DNA from: Pseudarthrobacter enclensis
GTDB taxonomy: Bacteria > Actinomycetota > Actinomycetes > Actinomycetales > Micrococcaceae
NCBI RefSeq assembly: GCF_030811655.1
Contig: NZ_JAUSRE010000001.1
Span: 62,001 to 126,000 of the forward strand
DNA length: 64,000 bases
Direction of reading: 5' to 3'
Below are positions 18,212-25,660 of this stretch, one piece after another. A program made the translations under genes and the position numbers. How positions within the stretch are numbered: the stretch's first letter is position 1; every line of letters starts with the position of its first letter. The notes under the pieces were generated by a model. That model searched no databases, was not told where the DNA came from, and saw only the letters and a list, made by a program, of their open reading frames with translations.

Positions 18212-19384
18212 GTGAATGACGAAACACCGGCCCGCGCCAAAAGCGCCGTGCCGCAGCCGGAACCTTTCCTGGACACGTCCGGGGATTCCGACGAGCCCGC
18301 GTTCTCCTGGCTGACAGCCGACGGAGGGGACGGATCCACCGGGCGGAAGGGGAGCGGGAGCGCCGCTGACCGCGACGAGTCCGGCGGGGCAGGGCCCGGC
18401 ACGGAAGGATCCGTCCGGAACGCACCAGCCGGCACGGACAAGGCCGTGCAGCCCGAAAGCCGGGCCGACCGCAAAGCGGCCGAAGCCGCGGTCGGATCTT
18501 CCGCGCTTGGAAACCAGGCTGCCGGATCCCCGGAAAAGGATCCGGCCGGCAGCGACGGTTCGTCCGTATTCAAGGAACCCCTTCCCACCTCGGCACTGCA
18601 CGTCCGGCCGCCCCAGGAGGAGGTGGAGCGCAGGAATGCCGAGCGTGAGAGTGCCGCTAACGCCAAGCCCGTGGCGCCGCGCGTCATGCAGGTCCTGCTG
18701 GCCATCATTTACCCCTTCATCCTCCTGATCCTGGCCGTCCGGGCCGTGACCAGCCCGCTGTTTCTCTGGGTGGAGTACAACCGTCCCGGCTTCCCGGGCG
18801 ATGGGTACGGCTTCAACACCGACGACAGGATGACCTACGGTTCGTACGCCGTGGACTACCTCAGCAACTGGGCCGGCCCCCGCTACCTGGGCGACCTGGT
18901 GCAGCGCGGAGGCGACAAGCTCTTCAAGGACGGCGAAGTCAGCCATATGGCTGACGTCAAGACCGTCATCCTTTCCACTTTCAGCGCCGGCGCTGGGTTG
19001 CTCCTCCTCGCGCTGATCGCCATTCTGTACCTGCGCCGGCGCAGCACCGGCGGGGTCCGGCGCGGGTTCTTCGCCGGGTCCATCATCACGCTGGTCCTGA
19101 TCCTTGGCCTTGGCACGCTGGCGGCGCTGGGATGGCAGCAGTTCTTCACCGACTTCCACCGGATCTTCTTTGCCGACGGCTCGTGGACCTTCAGCCTGGA
19201 CGACACACTGATCCGGCTGTTCCCCAGCCAGTTCTGGATGGACGCGGGCATCGCCATCGGGGCCATGGTGCTTCTGGCGTCGATCGTGACACTGGTGCTC
19301 ACCTGGCCCACGCGCAGGCGCCGTGGAGTTCCCAGGGAGGACAAGCCTGCCGGCGGCAAGCAGGAAAAGACCGTTCAGCCGTAG
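18212..19384 (+). CDS. TIGR01906 family (DUF1461) membrane protein
   Basis: A 390-residue protein. The first 155 residues are hydrophilic and disordered (acidic, Ala/Gly/Ser-rich), then come four membrane segments: VLLAIIYPFILLILAVRAVTS, ILSTFSAGAGLLLLALIAIL, FFAGSIITLVLILGLGTLAAL and IAIGAMVLLASIVTLVLTWP. Between them are DRMTYGSYAVDYL and FHRIFFADGSWTF, characteristic of TIGR01906. No function is known. A TAGGCT box lies at 18141-18146, 65 nt upstream of the GTG start, so this gene has a leader. Its stop overlaps the convergent acyl-CoA synthetase stop by 10 bp. Confidence 0.85.
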   Translation: MNDETPARAKSAVPQPEPFLDTSGDSDEPAFSWLTADGGDGSTGRKGSGSAADRDESGGAGPGTEGSVRNAPAGTDKAVQPESRADRKAAEAAVGSSALGNQAAGSPEKDPAGSDGSSVFKEPLPTSALHVRPPQEEVERRNAERESAANAKPVAPRVMQVLLAIIYPFILLILAVRAVTSPLFLWVEYNRPGFPGDGYGFNTDDRMTYGSYAVDYLSNWAGPRYLGDLVQRGGDKLFKDGEVSHMADVKTVILSTFSAGAGLLLLALIAILYLRRRSTGGVRRGFFAGSIITLVLILGLGTLAALGWQQFFTDFHRIFFADGSWTFSLDDTLIRLFPSQFWMDAGIAIGAMVLLASIVTLVLTWPTRRRRGVPREDKPAGGKQEKTVQP

Positions 19385-21204
19385 ATCTTGGCGATCTCCG
19401 CCTGGAATTCCTTGACGACGGCGGAGCGTTTCAGCTTCAGGGACGGCGTCAGGTGACCGGATTCCACCGAGAAGTCGGCGTCGATCAGCCGGAAGGTGCG
19501 CACCGATTCGGCCTTGGACACCGTCTGGTTGGCCAGGTCGACCGCCTCCTGCAGGGCGGCGAGGACCTGGGGGTCCGTTGCGGCCTCGCTAAGGGGAAGC
19601 GCAGGCAAACCACGCTCGGCGCGCCAGTGGGCAAGCCCCTCAGGATCCAGGGTCAGCAGGGCCGAGACGAAAGGCTTGCCGTCGCCCACCACCACGGCGT
19701 GGCCCACCAACTGGTGGGTGCGGATCTTCTCCTCCAGCGGCCCGGGCGCCACGTTCTTCCCGCCCGCCGTGACCAGGAGGTCCTTTTTCCGGCCCGTGAC
19801 GGTCAGGAAGCCGTCCTTGTCCAGCTCACCGAGGTCACCGGTGCGGAAGAAGCCGTCCACGAACGCTTCGGCATTCGCGGCAGGGTTGGCGTGGTAGCCC
19901 CTGAAGACACCGATTCCCTTGACCAGGATCTCGCCGTCTTCGGCCACTCGGATGGTGGTCCCCGGGATGGGGATGCCTACGGTTCCCACCCTGGTGCGGG
20001 ACGGAGTGTTGGCGGTGCAGGGCGCTGTGGTCTCCGTCAGCCCGTACCCCTCGAGTACGGGGATTCCCACACCGCGGAAGAAGTGGGCGTCCTCCGAGGC
20101 CAGCGGACTGGCACCGGAAACGGTGTACCCCACGTCGCCGCCCAGCGCCTGGCGCAGCCTGGGATAGACCACACGGTCGTACACTGCATGCCGGACCCGG
20201 CTCAGCAGCCCTGGCCCCGGACCTTCACCCCGGCTCTGCCGGTCCTGTTCGCGTGAGTACTGGATGGCGGCCGCTGAGGCGGCGCCGAAGAGCCTGCCTT
20301 TGCCTGCCAGGGCCGCTTTGTGCGCGGCCGTTGCCCTGACCTTTTCGAAGATGCGCGGCACCACCAGGAGGAAGGTGGGCCGGAACGTCCCCAGATCATC
20401 AAGCAGCTGCGCAGCCCCCGGCGTGTGGCCCACGGTGGCGCCGGCACTCACGCAGACCACTTGGACGGCCCGCGCCAGGACGTGCGCCAACGGCAGGAAC
20501 ATCAGGGTGCGGGCCTGGTCCTTCAGCAGGATCTCCGGCAGGAACGCAACGATGTTCTTGGCGACCAGGGCGAAGTTCCCGTGGGTGATCTCGCACCCTT
20601 TGGGCTTGCCCGTGGTGCCGGACGTGTAGACCAGCGACGCGAGGTCTGCCAGCCCGGCGTGGCTGCGTTGCCGCTCCAGCTCGGAGTCGCTGACTCCGGC
20701 GCCGGCAGCAGCGAGGCTGGCGAGGTCCGGTGCCTCGCCGTCGTAATCCATCCGCACCACATTGACCAGGCGGTCGCTGAGCTCGGCCGATCCTGCCACC
20801 ACGCCGGTGACCAACTGCACCGTGGCGCGGTCGCCGGCAAAGACCCGCCGGACCCCTGCATCACGGATGATCCACTCCACCTGGCTGGCCGAGGATGTTT
20901 CGTAGATAGGCACGGTGACGCCGCCAGCGAACCAGATGGCGAAGTCCACCAGCGTCCACTCGTACGAGGTGCGGGACATGACGGCCACGGTGTCCCCGGG
21001 TTCCAGGCCCCCGGCGATAAGGCCCTTGGCCAGGGCAGCGACGTCCTGGAGAAACTTCTGCACGGGGACGTCCACCCAGCCGTTGGGGCCCTTCCGCCGG
21101 TACAGGGCACGCGCCGGGTTGGCGGCGTGCTGCTCCAGCAGCAGGTCCGTCACGTTGCTGTTGGCGTCCAGCTCAACCAGCAGTTCCGTGCTCGCTTCTC
21201 TCAC
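19375..21204 (-). CDS. Long-chain fatty acid-CoA ligase (AMP-dependent synthetase, FadD15-like)
   Basis: Activates fatty acids to acyl-CoA through an acyl-adenylate. The 609-residue product contains the ANL motifs: SLVYTSGTTGKPKGCEITHGN (P-loop), MFLPLAHVLAR, EGYGLTETTAPC, the hinge FRTGDLGELDKDGFLTVTGRKKD and LVTAGGKNVAPGPLEE. The order and the PIYETSSASQVEWII segment match the long-chain enzymes with a bacterial FadD15-type insert. I start at GTG 21204, where the family N-terminus begins (REASTELLVELDANSNV); the frame is open further upstream. It follows the PMT gene by 67 nt on the same strand. Confidence 0.93.
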   Translation of the reverse strand: MREASTELLVELDANSNVTDLLLEQHAANPARALYRRKGPNGWVDVPVQKFLQDVAALAKGLIAGGLEPGDTVAVMSRTSYEWTLVDFAIWFAGGVTVPIYETSSASQVEWIIRDAGVRRVFAGDRATVQLVTGVVAGSAELSDRLVNVVRMDYDGEAPDLASLAAAGAGVSDSELERQRSHAGLADLASLVYTSGTTGKPKGCEITHGNFALVAKNIVAFLPEILLKDQARTLMFLPLAHVLARAVQVVCVSAGATVGHTPGAAQLLDDLGTFRPTFLLVVPRIFEKVRATAAHKAALAGKGRLFGAASAAAIQYSREQDRQSRGEGPGPGLLSRVRHAVYDRVVYPRLRQALGGDVGYTVSGASPLASEDAHFFRGVGIPVLEGYGLTETTAPCTANTPSRTRVGTVGIPIPGTTIRVAEDGEILVKGIGVFRGYHANPAANAEAFVDGFFRTGDLGELDKDGFLTVTGRKKDLLVTAGGKNVAPGPLEEKIRTHQLVGHAVVVGDGKPFVSALLTLDPEGLAHWRAERGLPALPLSEAATDPQVLAALQEAVDLANQTVSKAESVRTFRLIDADFSVESGHLTPSLKLKRSAVVKEFQAEIAKIYG

Positions 21205-21271
21205 AGCAGGTCTCCGTTTCCGCTGCCATGCCGCGGCAGCGGCTCCTTCAGGGCTTTGTTGCCATCCTGCC

Positions 21272-22984
21272 CTAGATCCAGGACGGCATCCACATCCGGG
21301 CCCTCCAGTCGACGTAGGGGATGACCTCTCCGGTCCAAATGGGGTAGAAGAACGCGGACAGCAGGAGGGCGGCCACAAGGAACAGGACTACCAGGTGCAG
21401 CCCGGCGCGGCGGCGCTGGGGCGGGTCCGTCGCCTTACCCAGGACCAGCCCCATGCAGTACACCAGGGCCAGGACCAGGAACGGCTCGAACGACACCGCA
21501 TAGAAGTAGAACATGGTCCGCTGCGGGTACATGAACCACGGCAGGTAGCCCGCGGCAACGCCGGCCAGGACGGCTCCGGCCCGCCAGTCCCGGCGCCCCG
21601 CCCACCAGAACAGCAGGACCACCAGGGAAATGGCGGCTGCCCACCAGATCAGCGGGTTTCCGACGGACAGGATGGCGGAGGTGCACTTCTCGACGTCGCA
21701 GCCGGGCGTCCCCTGGGGCGGGGACTCATAGAAGAACGATGTTGGCCGTCCCATCACCAGCCAGCTCCAGGCACTGGCCTGGTACGGGTGCTCGGAACTG
21801 AGGCCCTGATGGAAGTTGTAGGCTTCCAGGTGGTAGTGCACCAGGGACCGGACGGAGTCGGGAAGCCAGCCCCATTCCGGCGAGGGGTTGCTTTCCGCCC
21901 AATGGCGGAAGTACGCGTTGTCCGAGAGGAACCAGCCTGTCCAGGTGGCGGAGTAGACGATTCCTGCCACGGGGACCATGCCAAGGAACGCGGGAATTCC
22001 GTCCCGGATCAGGCCGCCGCTGATCCAGCCACGGATGCCCGCCACGCGCCGCGCGCTGAGGTCCCACAGCACCGTGAGGAGGCCAAAACCGGCGAGGAAG
22101 AAGAGCCCGGACCACTTTGTCCCCACGGCCAGGCCCATGCAGACTCCGGCGGCAACACGCCACCACCGCACGCCCAGCCACGGCCCGGACAGCAGCGCCC
22201 CGGCCGGGGGCTGTCCACCGTTGGCCGCAGCGGCACGGGCCAGGCGGTCCGCCAGCCGGCGGCGCCCGTCGTCGCGGTCCATCAGCAGGGCACCAAAGGC
22301 GGCGAGTACCCAAAACGTCAGGAAGATGTCCAGCAGCGAGGTCCGGGACATCACCAGGTGGTGGCCGTCGACGGCGAGGAGCAGCCCGGCGGCGCCCGCC
22401 AGCGGAAGCGAGCGGAACAATTTCAGTGCGATGAGGGAGATGAGCAGGACGGTAAGGGTGCCGGTGAGGGCCGCGGCAAAGCGCCAGCCGAAAGGATTCT
22501 CCGGCCCGAACAGCCACATGCCGGCCGCGATCATCCACTTGCCCACCGGCGGGTGGACCACATACTCGGGCGTGTTCAGCAGGACGTCGGGATTGCCTGC
22601 GTTGAAGGAATCATTGGCCTTGTCAGGCCAGCTGCGTTCATAACCGCTGATGAGGTAGGAGTAGGCATCCTTGACGTAATACGTCTCATCGAACACCAGC
22701 TTGTGGGGTACTTCGAGGCGGACGAAACGGAGGACCCCGCCTATGACGGCCGTCAGGACCGGAACCAGGATGAACCAGAGCCGCAGCGACGGCGGATAGT
22801 CCCGCCACTGCAGGCCGGCGCCGATAAGCCGTTCCCGAAGTGCCTCTGCGGTAAACGCGTGGTCCGGGCGGCTGATCCATCCCCGCTCGGCCTTCCTGCC
22901 GGGCGCCGCTGTGGCGCCTGCTCCTGAGGGGGACTCCGGGCTGTTTTTCCCGGCCCCGGCGGGCCGCGTCGAGGTGTGCGTCAC
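21272..22984 (-). CDS. Dolichyl-phosphate-mannose--protein mannosyltransferase (GT39, PMT)
   Basis: Transfers mannose from polyprenyl-phosphate-mannose to Ser/Thr of secreted proteins. The product has a hydrophilic N-terminus of about 75 residues, then the first membrane helix and the conserved DE pair in FDETYYVKDAYSYLI, about ten hydrophobic segments, and C-terminal family blocks such as YPQRTMFYFYAVSFEPFLVLALVY. I chose GTG 22984 (570 residues): TAGCAT lies exactly 7 nt upstream, as in the other leaderless genes here; an ATG at 22993 falls within that box. It is divergent from rsmI with only 54 nt between starts, as the homologous pair Rv1002c/Rv1003 is in M. tuberculosis. Confidence 0.93.
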   Translation of the reverse strand: MTHTSTRPAGAGKNSPESPSGAGATAAPGRKAERGWISRPDHAFTAEALRERLIGAGLQWRDYPPSLRLWFILVPVLTAVIGGVLRFVRLEVPHKLVFDETYYVKDAYSYLISGYERSWPDKANDSFNAGNPDVLLNTPEYVVHPPVGKWMIAAGMWLFGPENPFGWRFAAALTGTLTVLLISLIALKLFRSLPLAGAAGLLLAVDGHHLVMSRTSLLDIFLTFWVLAAFGALLMDRDDGRRRLADRLARAAAANGGQPPAGALLSGPWLGVRWWRVAAGVCMGLAVGTKWSGLFFLAGFGLLTVLWDLSARRVAGIRGWISGGLIRDGIPAFLGMVPVAGIVYSATWTGWFLSDNAYFRHWAESNPSPEWGWLPDSVRSLVHYHLEAYNFHQGLSSEHPYQASAWSWLVMGRPTSFFYESPPQGTPGCDVEKCTSAILSVGNPLIWWAAAISLVVLLFWWAGRRDWRAGAVLAGVAAGYLPWFMYPQRTMFYFYAVSFEPFLVLALVYCMGLVLGKATDPPQRRRAGLHLVVLFLVAALLLSAFFYPIWTGEVIPYVDWRARMWMPSWI

Positions 22985-22991
22985 GAGCCCC

Positions 22992-23032
22992 ATGCTACCT
23001 TTTGCGGCTGGAGACTCCGGCAGCAGTAGGCT
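22992..23032. promoter_or_regulatory. Divergent leaderless -10 boxes of PMT and rsmI
   Basis: TAGCAT on the minus strand (22997-22992), 7 nt from the PMT GTG, and TAGGCT on the plus strand (23027-23032), 6 nt from the rsmI GTG. The entire intergenic region is 54 nt, so both transcripts should begin at or next to the start codon. Confidence 0.5.
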
Positions 23033-23038
23033 GGGTGG

Positions 23039-23914
23039 GTGGACCCGAACCCCAGCCCCCTTTCCGAGACCGGCACCTCCGCGGCGGGACGTATCGTCCT
23101 TGCCGCCACTCCCATCGGGAACACCGGAGACGCCTCCGCCCGGCTCGTGGAACTGCTGGCCACGGCGGACATTGTGGCCGCCGAAGACACGCGCCGCCTC
23201 CACCGCCTGGTCCAGAGCCTGGGCGTGGCCGTGGCCGGCCGCATCATCAGTTACCACGAACACAATGAGGCTACCCGGACGGCCGAGCTCCTGGACCAGG
23301 TGCGTACCGGCAGCACGCTCCTGATGGTCACGGACGCCGGAATGCCTGCGGTCTCGGACCCCGGTTTCCGGCTGGTGGAAGGGGCCATCGCCGCGGGACT
23401 TCCCGTCACCGCGGTCCCCGGCCCCTCCGCCGTCCTCACCGCGCTGGCCTTGTCCGGACTGCCCACAGACCGGTTCTGCTTCGAGGGATTCCTTCCGCGC
23501 AAAGCCGGTGAAAGGGCCTCGCGCCTGGCTGACCTCGCAGGTGAGCGGCGCACCATGGTGTTCTTTGAGGCGCCGCACCGGCTCGAAGCCATGCTGCGCG
23601 CCCTGCGCGAAAGGTTCGGCCCGGACCGCCCCATCGCCGTCTGCCGGGAACTGACCAAGACCTACGAGGAAGTGATCCGTGGCACTGTGGGCGAACTCCT
23701 CAAATGGGCTGAGGACAACGAGGTCCGCGGCGAGATCGCCGTGGTGGTCGGCGGCGCCCCCGAGCAGGCGGCCGGAACTCCGGAAGACCGCGTTGCGGCG
23801 GTCAACGAGCTGGTCGCACAGGGCATCCGCCTGAAGGAGGCAGTTGCCGCCGTCGCTGACGATGCGCGGGTGAGTAAACGGGAGCTGTACTCGGCAGTCC
23901 TCGCCGCCCGCTAG
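23039..23914 (+). CDS. rsmI: 16S rRNA (cytidine(1402)-2'-O)-methyltransferase
   Basis: 2'-O-methylates C1402 in the 16S rRNA decoding centre. The 291-residue protein has the tetrapyrrole-methylase fold: IVLAATPIGNTGDASARL at the N-terminus, AAEDTRRLHRL, HEHNEATRTAEL, MVTDAGMPAVSDPGFRL (the SAM-binding loop), VPGPSAVLTALALSGLP and FEGFLPRK. The GTG at 23039 lies 6 nt from TAGGCT. The C-terminal 60 residues (GEIAVVVGG onward) form the usual tail. Confidence 0.96.
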   Translation: MDPNPSPLSETGTSAAGRIVLAATPIGNTGDASARLVELLATADIVAAEDTRRLHRLVQSLGVAVAGRIISYHEHNEATRTAELLDQVRTGSTLLMVTDAGMPAVSDPGFRLVEGAIAAGLPVTAVPGPSAVLTALALSGLPTDRFCFEGFLPRKAGERASRLADLAGERRTMVFFEAPHRLEAMLRALRERFGPDRPIAVCRELTKTYEEVIRGTVGELLKWAEDNEVRGEIAVVVGGAPEQAAGTPEDRVAAVNELVAQGIRLKEAVAAVADDARVSKRELYSAVLAAR

Positions 23915-23940
23915 GGCCCTCGGCCACGCGTCCGGCTTTA

Positions 23941-23952
23941 GTGCAGCTGCAC
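23941..23952. promoter_or_regulatory. Perfect 12-bp palindrome upstream of gabD
   Basis: GTGCAGCTGCAC, 57 bp before a TAGTCT box (24009-24014) that could be the gabD -10. Operator function is inferred from symmetry and position only. The 23915-24094 gap holds no gene. Confidence 0.3.
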
Positions 23953-24094
23953 AGCGAAGCTGCGATCCCGCAGTGCGCAACGGCGTAGACCATGCGGGTG
24001 GCCCGCAGTAGTCTGGCTGTTAATCAGCCCCATGATCCCGGTCACTCCGGCCGCGGCCACGGGCTGCCACAACCCTACTGACGAGGGAGTCATC

Positions 24095-25594
24095 GTGACT
24101 GTCACTGCACAGCCGGCCGTTACCGCCGAGCGCGAAACCCGGCTTTTGGCCTCCGTTCCCACCGGGCTGCTCATCAATGGTGAGTGGCGCGATGCCGCCT
24201 CCGGCAAGACGTTCGACGTCGAGGATCCCGCCACCGGGAAGGTGCTGCTGAGCATTGCCGACGCCGGCCCCGAAGACGGCGCCGCGGCCCTGGACGCTGC
24301 CGCCGCTGCCCAGGACTCCTGGGCTAAGGTGCCGCCGCGCGAACGCGGGGAGATCCTCCGCCGCGCCTTCGACCTGGTGACCGAACGGGCGGAAGACTTC
24401 GCCCTGCTGATGACCCTGGAAATGGGCAAGCCGCTGGCCGAAGCCCGCGGCGAAGTGACGTACGGCGCCGAATTCCTGCGCTGGTTCTCGGAGGAAGCAG
24501 TCCGGGCCTTCGGCCGCTACTCCGTCTCGCCGGACGGCAAGTCCCGCCTCCTCGTGACCAAGAAGCCGGTGGGCCCCTGCCTGCTGATCACCCCCTGGAA
24601 CTTCCCGCTGGCCATGGCCACCCGCAAGATCGCCCCGGCCGTAGCCGCCGGCTGCACCATGGTCCTGAAGTCGGCAAACCTGACACCCCTGACGTCCCAG
24701 CTGTTCGCAGCCGTCATGCAGGAAGCAGGGCTGCCCGCCGGCGTCCTCAACGTCATCCCCACCTCAACGGCAGGCGCCACCACCGGACCCCTGGTCAAGG
24801 ACTCCCGGCTGCGCAAGCTGTCCTTCACCGGCTCCACCGAAGTGGGACGCCGACTGCTCGCCGACGCGTCCGAAAACGTGCTCCGGACCTCCATGGAGCT
24901 GGGCGGCAATGCCCCCTTCCTGGTGTTCGAGGATGCGGACCTCGACGCCGCAGTCACCGGCGCCATGGCCGCCAAGCTGCGGAACATGGGAGAGGCCTGC
25001 ACCGCTGCCAACCGGTTCATCGTCCACGAGTCCGTGGCCGGTGAGTTCGCGGAGAAGTTCGCCGCGAAGATGAAGGAAATGACCACGGCCCGCGGTACCG
25101 AGCCGGAGTCCAAGGTTGGCCCGCTGATCGATGCAAAGAGCCGTGACAAGGTCCACGAGCTGGTGTCCGACGCTGTTGCATCGGGTGCCAAGGCGGTCCT
25201 GGGCGGCGCTCCCGTGGAGGGGCCGGGGTACTTCTACCAGCCCACGATCCTGTCCGGCGTCTCCGAGGGAAGCCGCATCCTGTCCGAGGAGATCTTCGGT
25301 CCTGTTGCCCCGATCATCACCTTCAGCAGTGAGGATGAGGCTGTGCGTCTGGCGAACAACACCGAGTACGGGCTGGTGGCGTACGTATTCACCAAGGACA
25401 TCAACCGCGGTATCCGGATGGGCGAAAAGCTCGAAACCGGCATGCTCGGCCTGAACGCCGGCGTCATCTCCAACGCCGCCGCACCTTTCGGCGGCGTCAA
25501 GCAGTCCGGCCTGGGCCGCGAAGGTGGCCTGGAGGGCATCGAGGAATACCTCTACACCCAGTACATCGGCATCGCCGACCCTTACGCGGGCTAG
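24095..25594 (+). CDS. gabD: NAD(P)-dependent succinate-semialdehyde dehydrogenase
   Basis: Oxidises succinate semialdehyde to succinate, the last step of GABA and 4-hydroxybutyrate degradation. The 499-residue aldehyde dehydrogenase has LLINGEWRDAASGKTFDVEDPATGK, ITPWNFPLAMATRKIAPAVAAG, SFTGSTEVGRRL, the catalytic glutamate in MELGGNAPF and the catalytic cysteine in GEACTAANRF, plus EEIFGPVAPI and PFGGVKQSGLGREGG. The RFIVHESV and NEGMGL-like blocks place it in the GabD group rather than other ALDH classes. GTG 24095 has GAGGGAG 5 nt upstream; an in-frame ATG at 24032 is less likely. Confidence 0.92.
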   Translation: MTVTAQPAVTAERETRLLASVPTGLLINGEWRDAASGKTFDVEDPATGKVLLSIADAGPEDGAAALDAAAAAQDSWAKVPPRERGEILRRAFDLVTERAEDFALLMTLEMGKPLAEARGEVTYGAEFLRWFSEEAVRAFGRYSVSPDGKSRLLVTKKPVGPCLLITPWNFPLAMATRKIAPAVAAGCTMVLKSANLTPLTSQLFAAVMQEAGLPAGVLNVIPTSTAGATTGPLVKDSRLRKLSFTGSTEVGRRLLADASENVLRTSMELGGNAPFLVFEDADLDAAVTGAMAAKLRNMGEACTAANRFIVHESVAGEFAEKFAAKMKEMTTARGTEPESKVGPLIDAKSRDKVHELVSDAVASGAKAVLGGAPVEGPGYFYQPTILSGVSEGSRILSEEIFGPVAPIITFSSEDEAVRLANNTEYGLVAYVFTKDINRGIRMGEKLETGMLGLNAGVISNAAAPFGGVKQSGLGREGGLEGIEEYLYTQYIGIADPYAG

Positions 25595-25625
25595 TACCAG
25601 GCGGCCCGCCGCCTTAAACAAACAA

Positions 25626-25653
25626 GTGCCGGCCGGGCTAACCCGGCCGGCAC
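25626..25653. terminator. Bidirectional terminator between gabD and the TgpA gene
   Basis: Perfect 12-bp stem GTGCCGGCCGGG / CCCGGCCGGCAC with loop CTAA, followed by TTTCG on the plus strand and preceded by AACAAACAA, which gives a U-rich tail on the minus strand. It sits between convergent stops. Confidence 0.85.
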
Positions 25654-25660
25654 TTTCGAT

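Noticed and set aside
20915..22927. 670-codon plus-strand frame opposite the PMT gene
   Set aside because: Shadow frame; the minus strand carries the conserved GT39 motifs and membrane helices.
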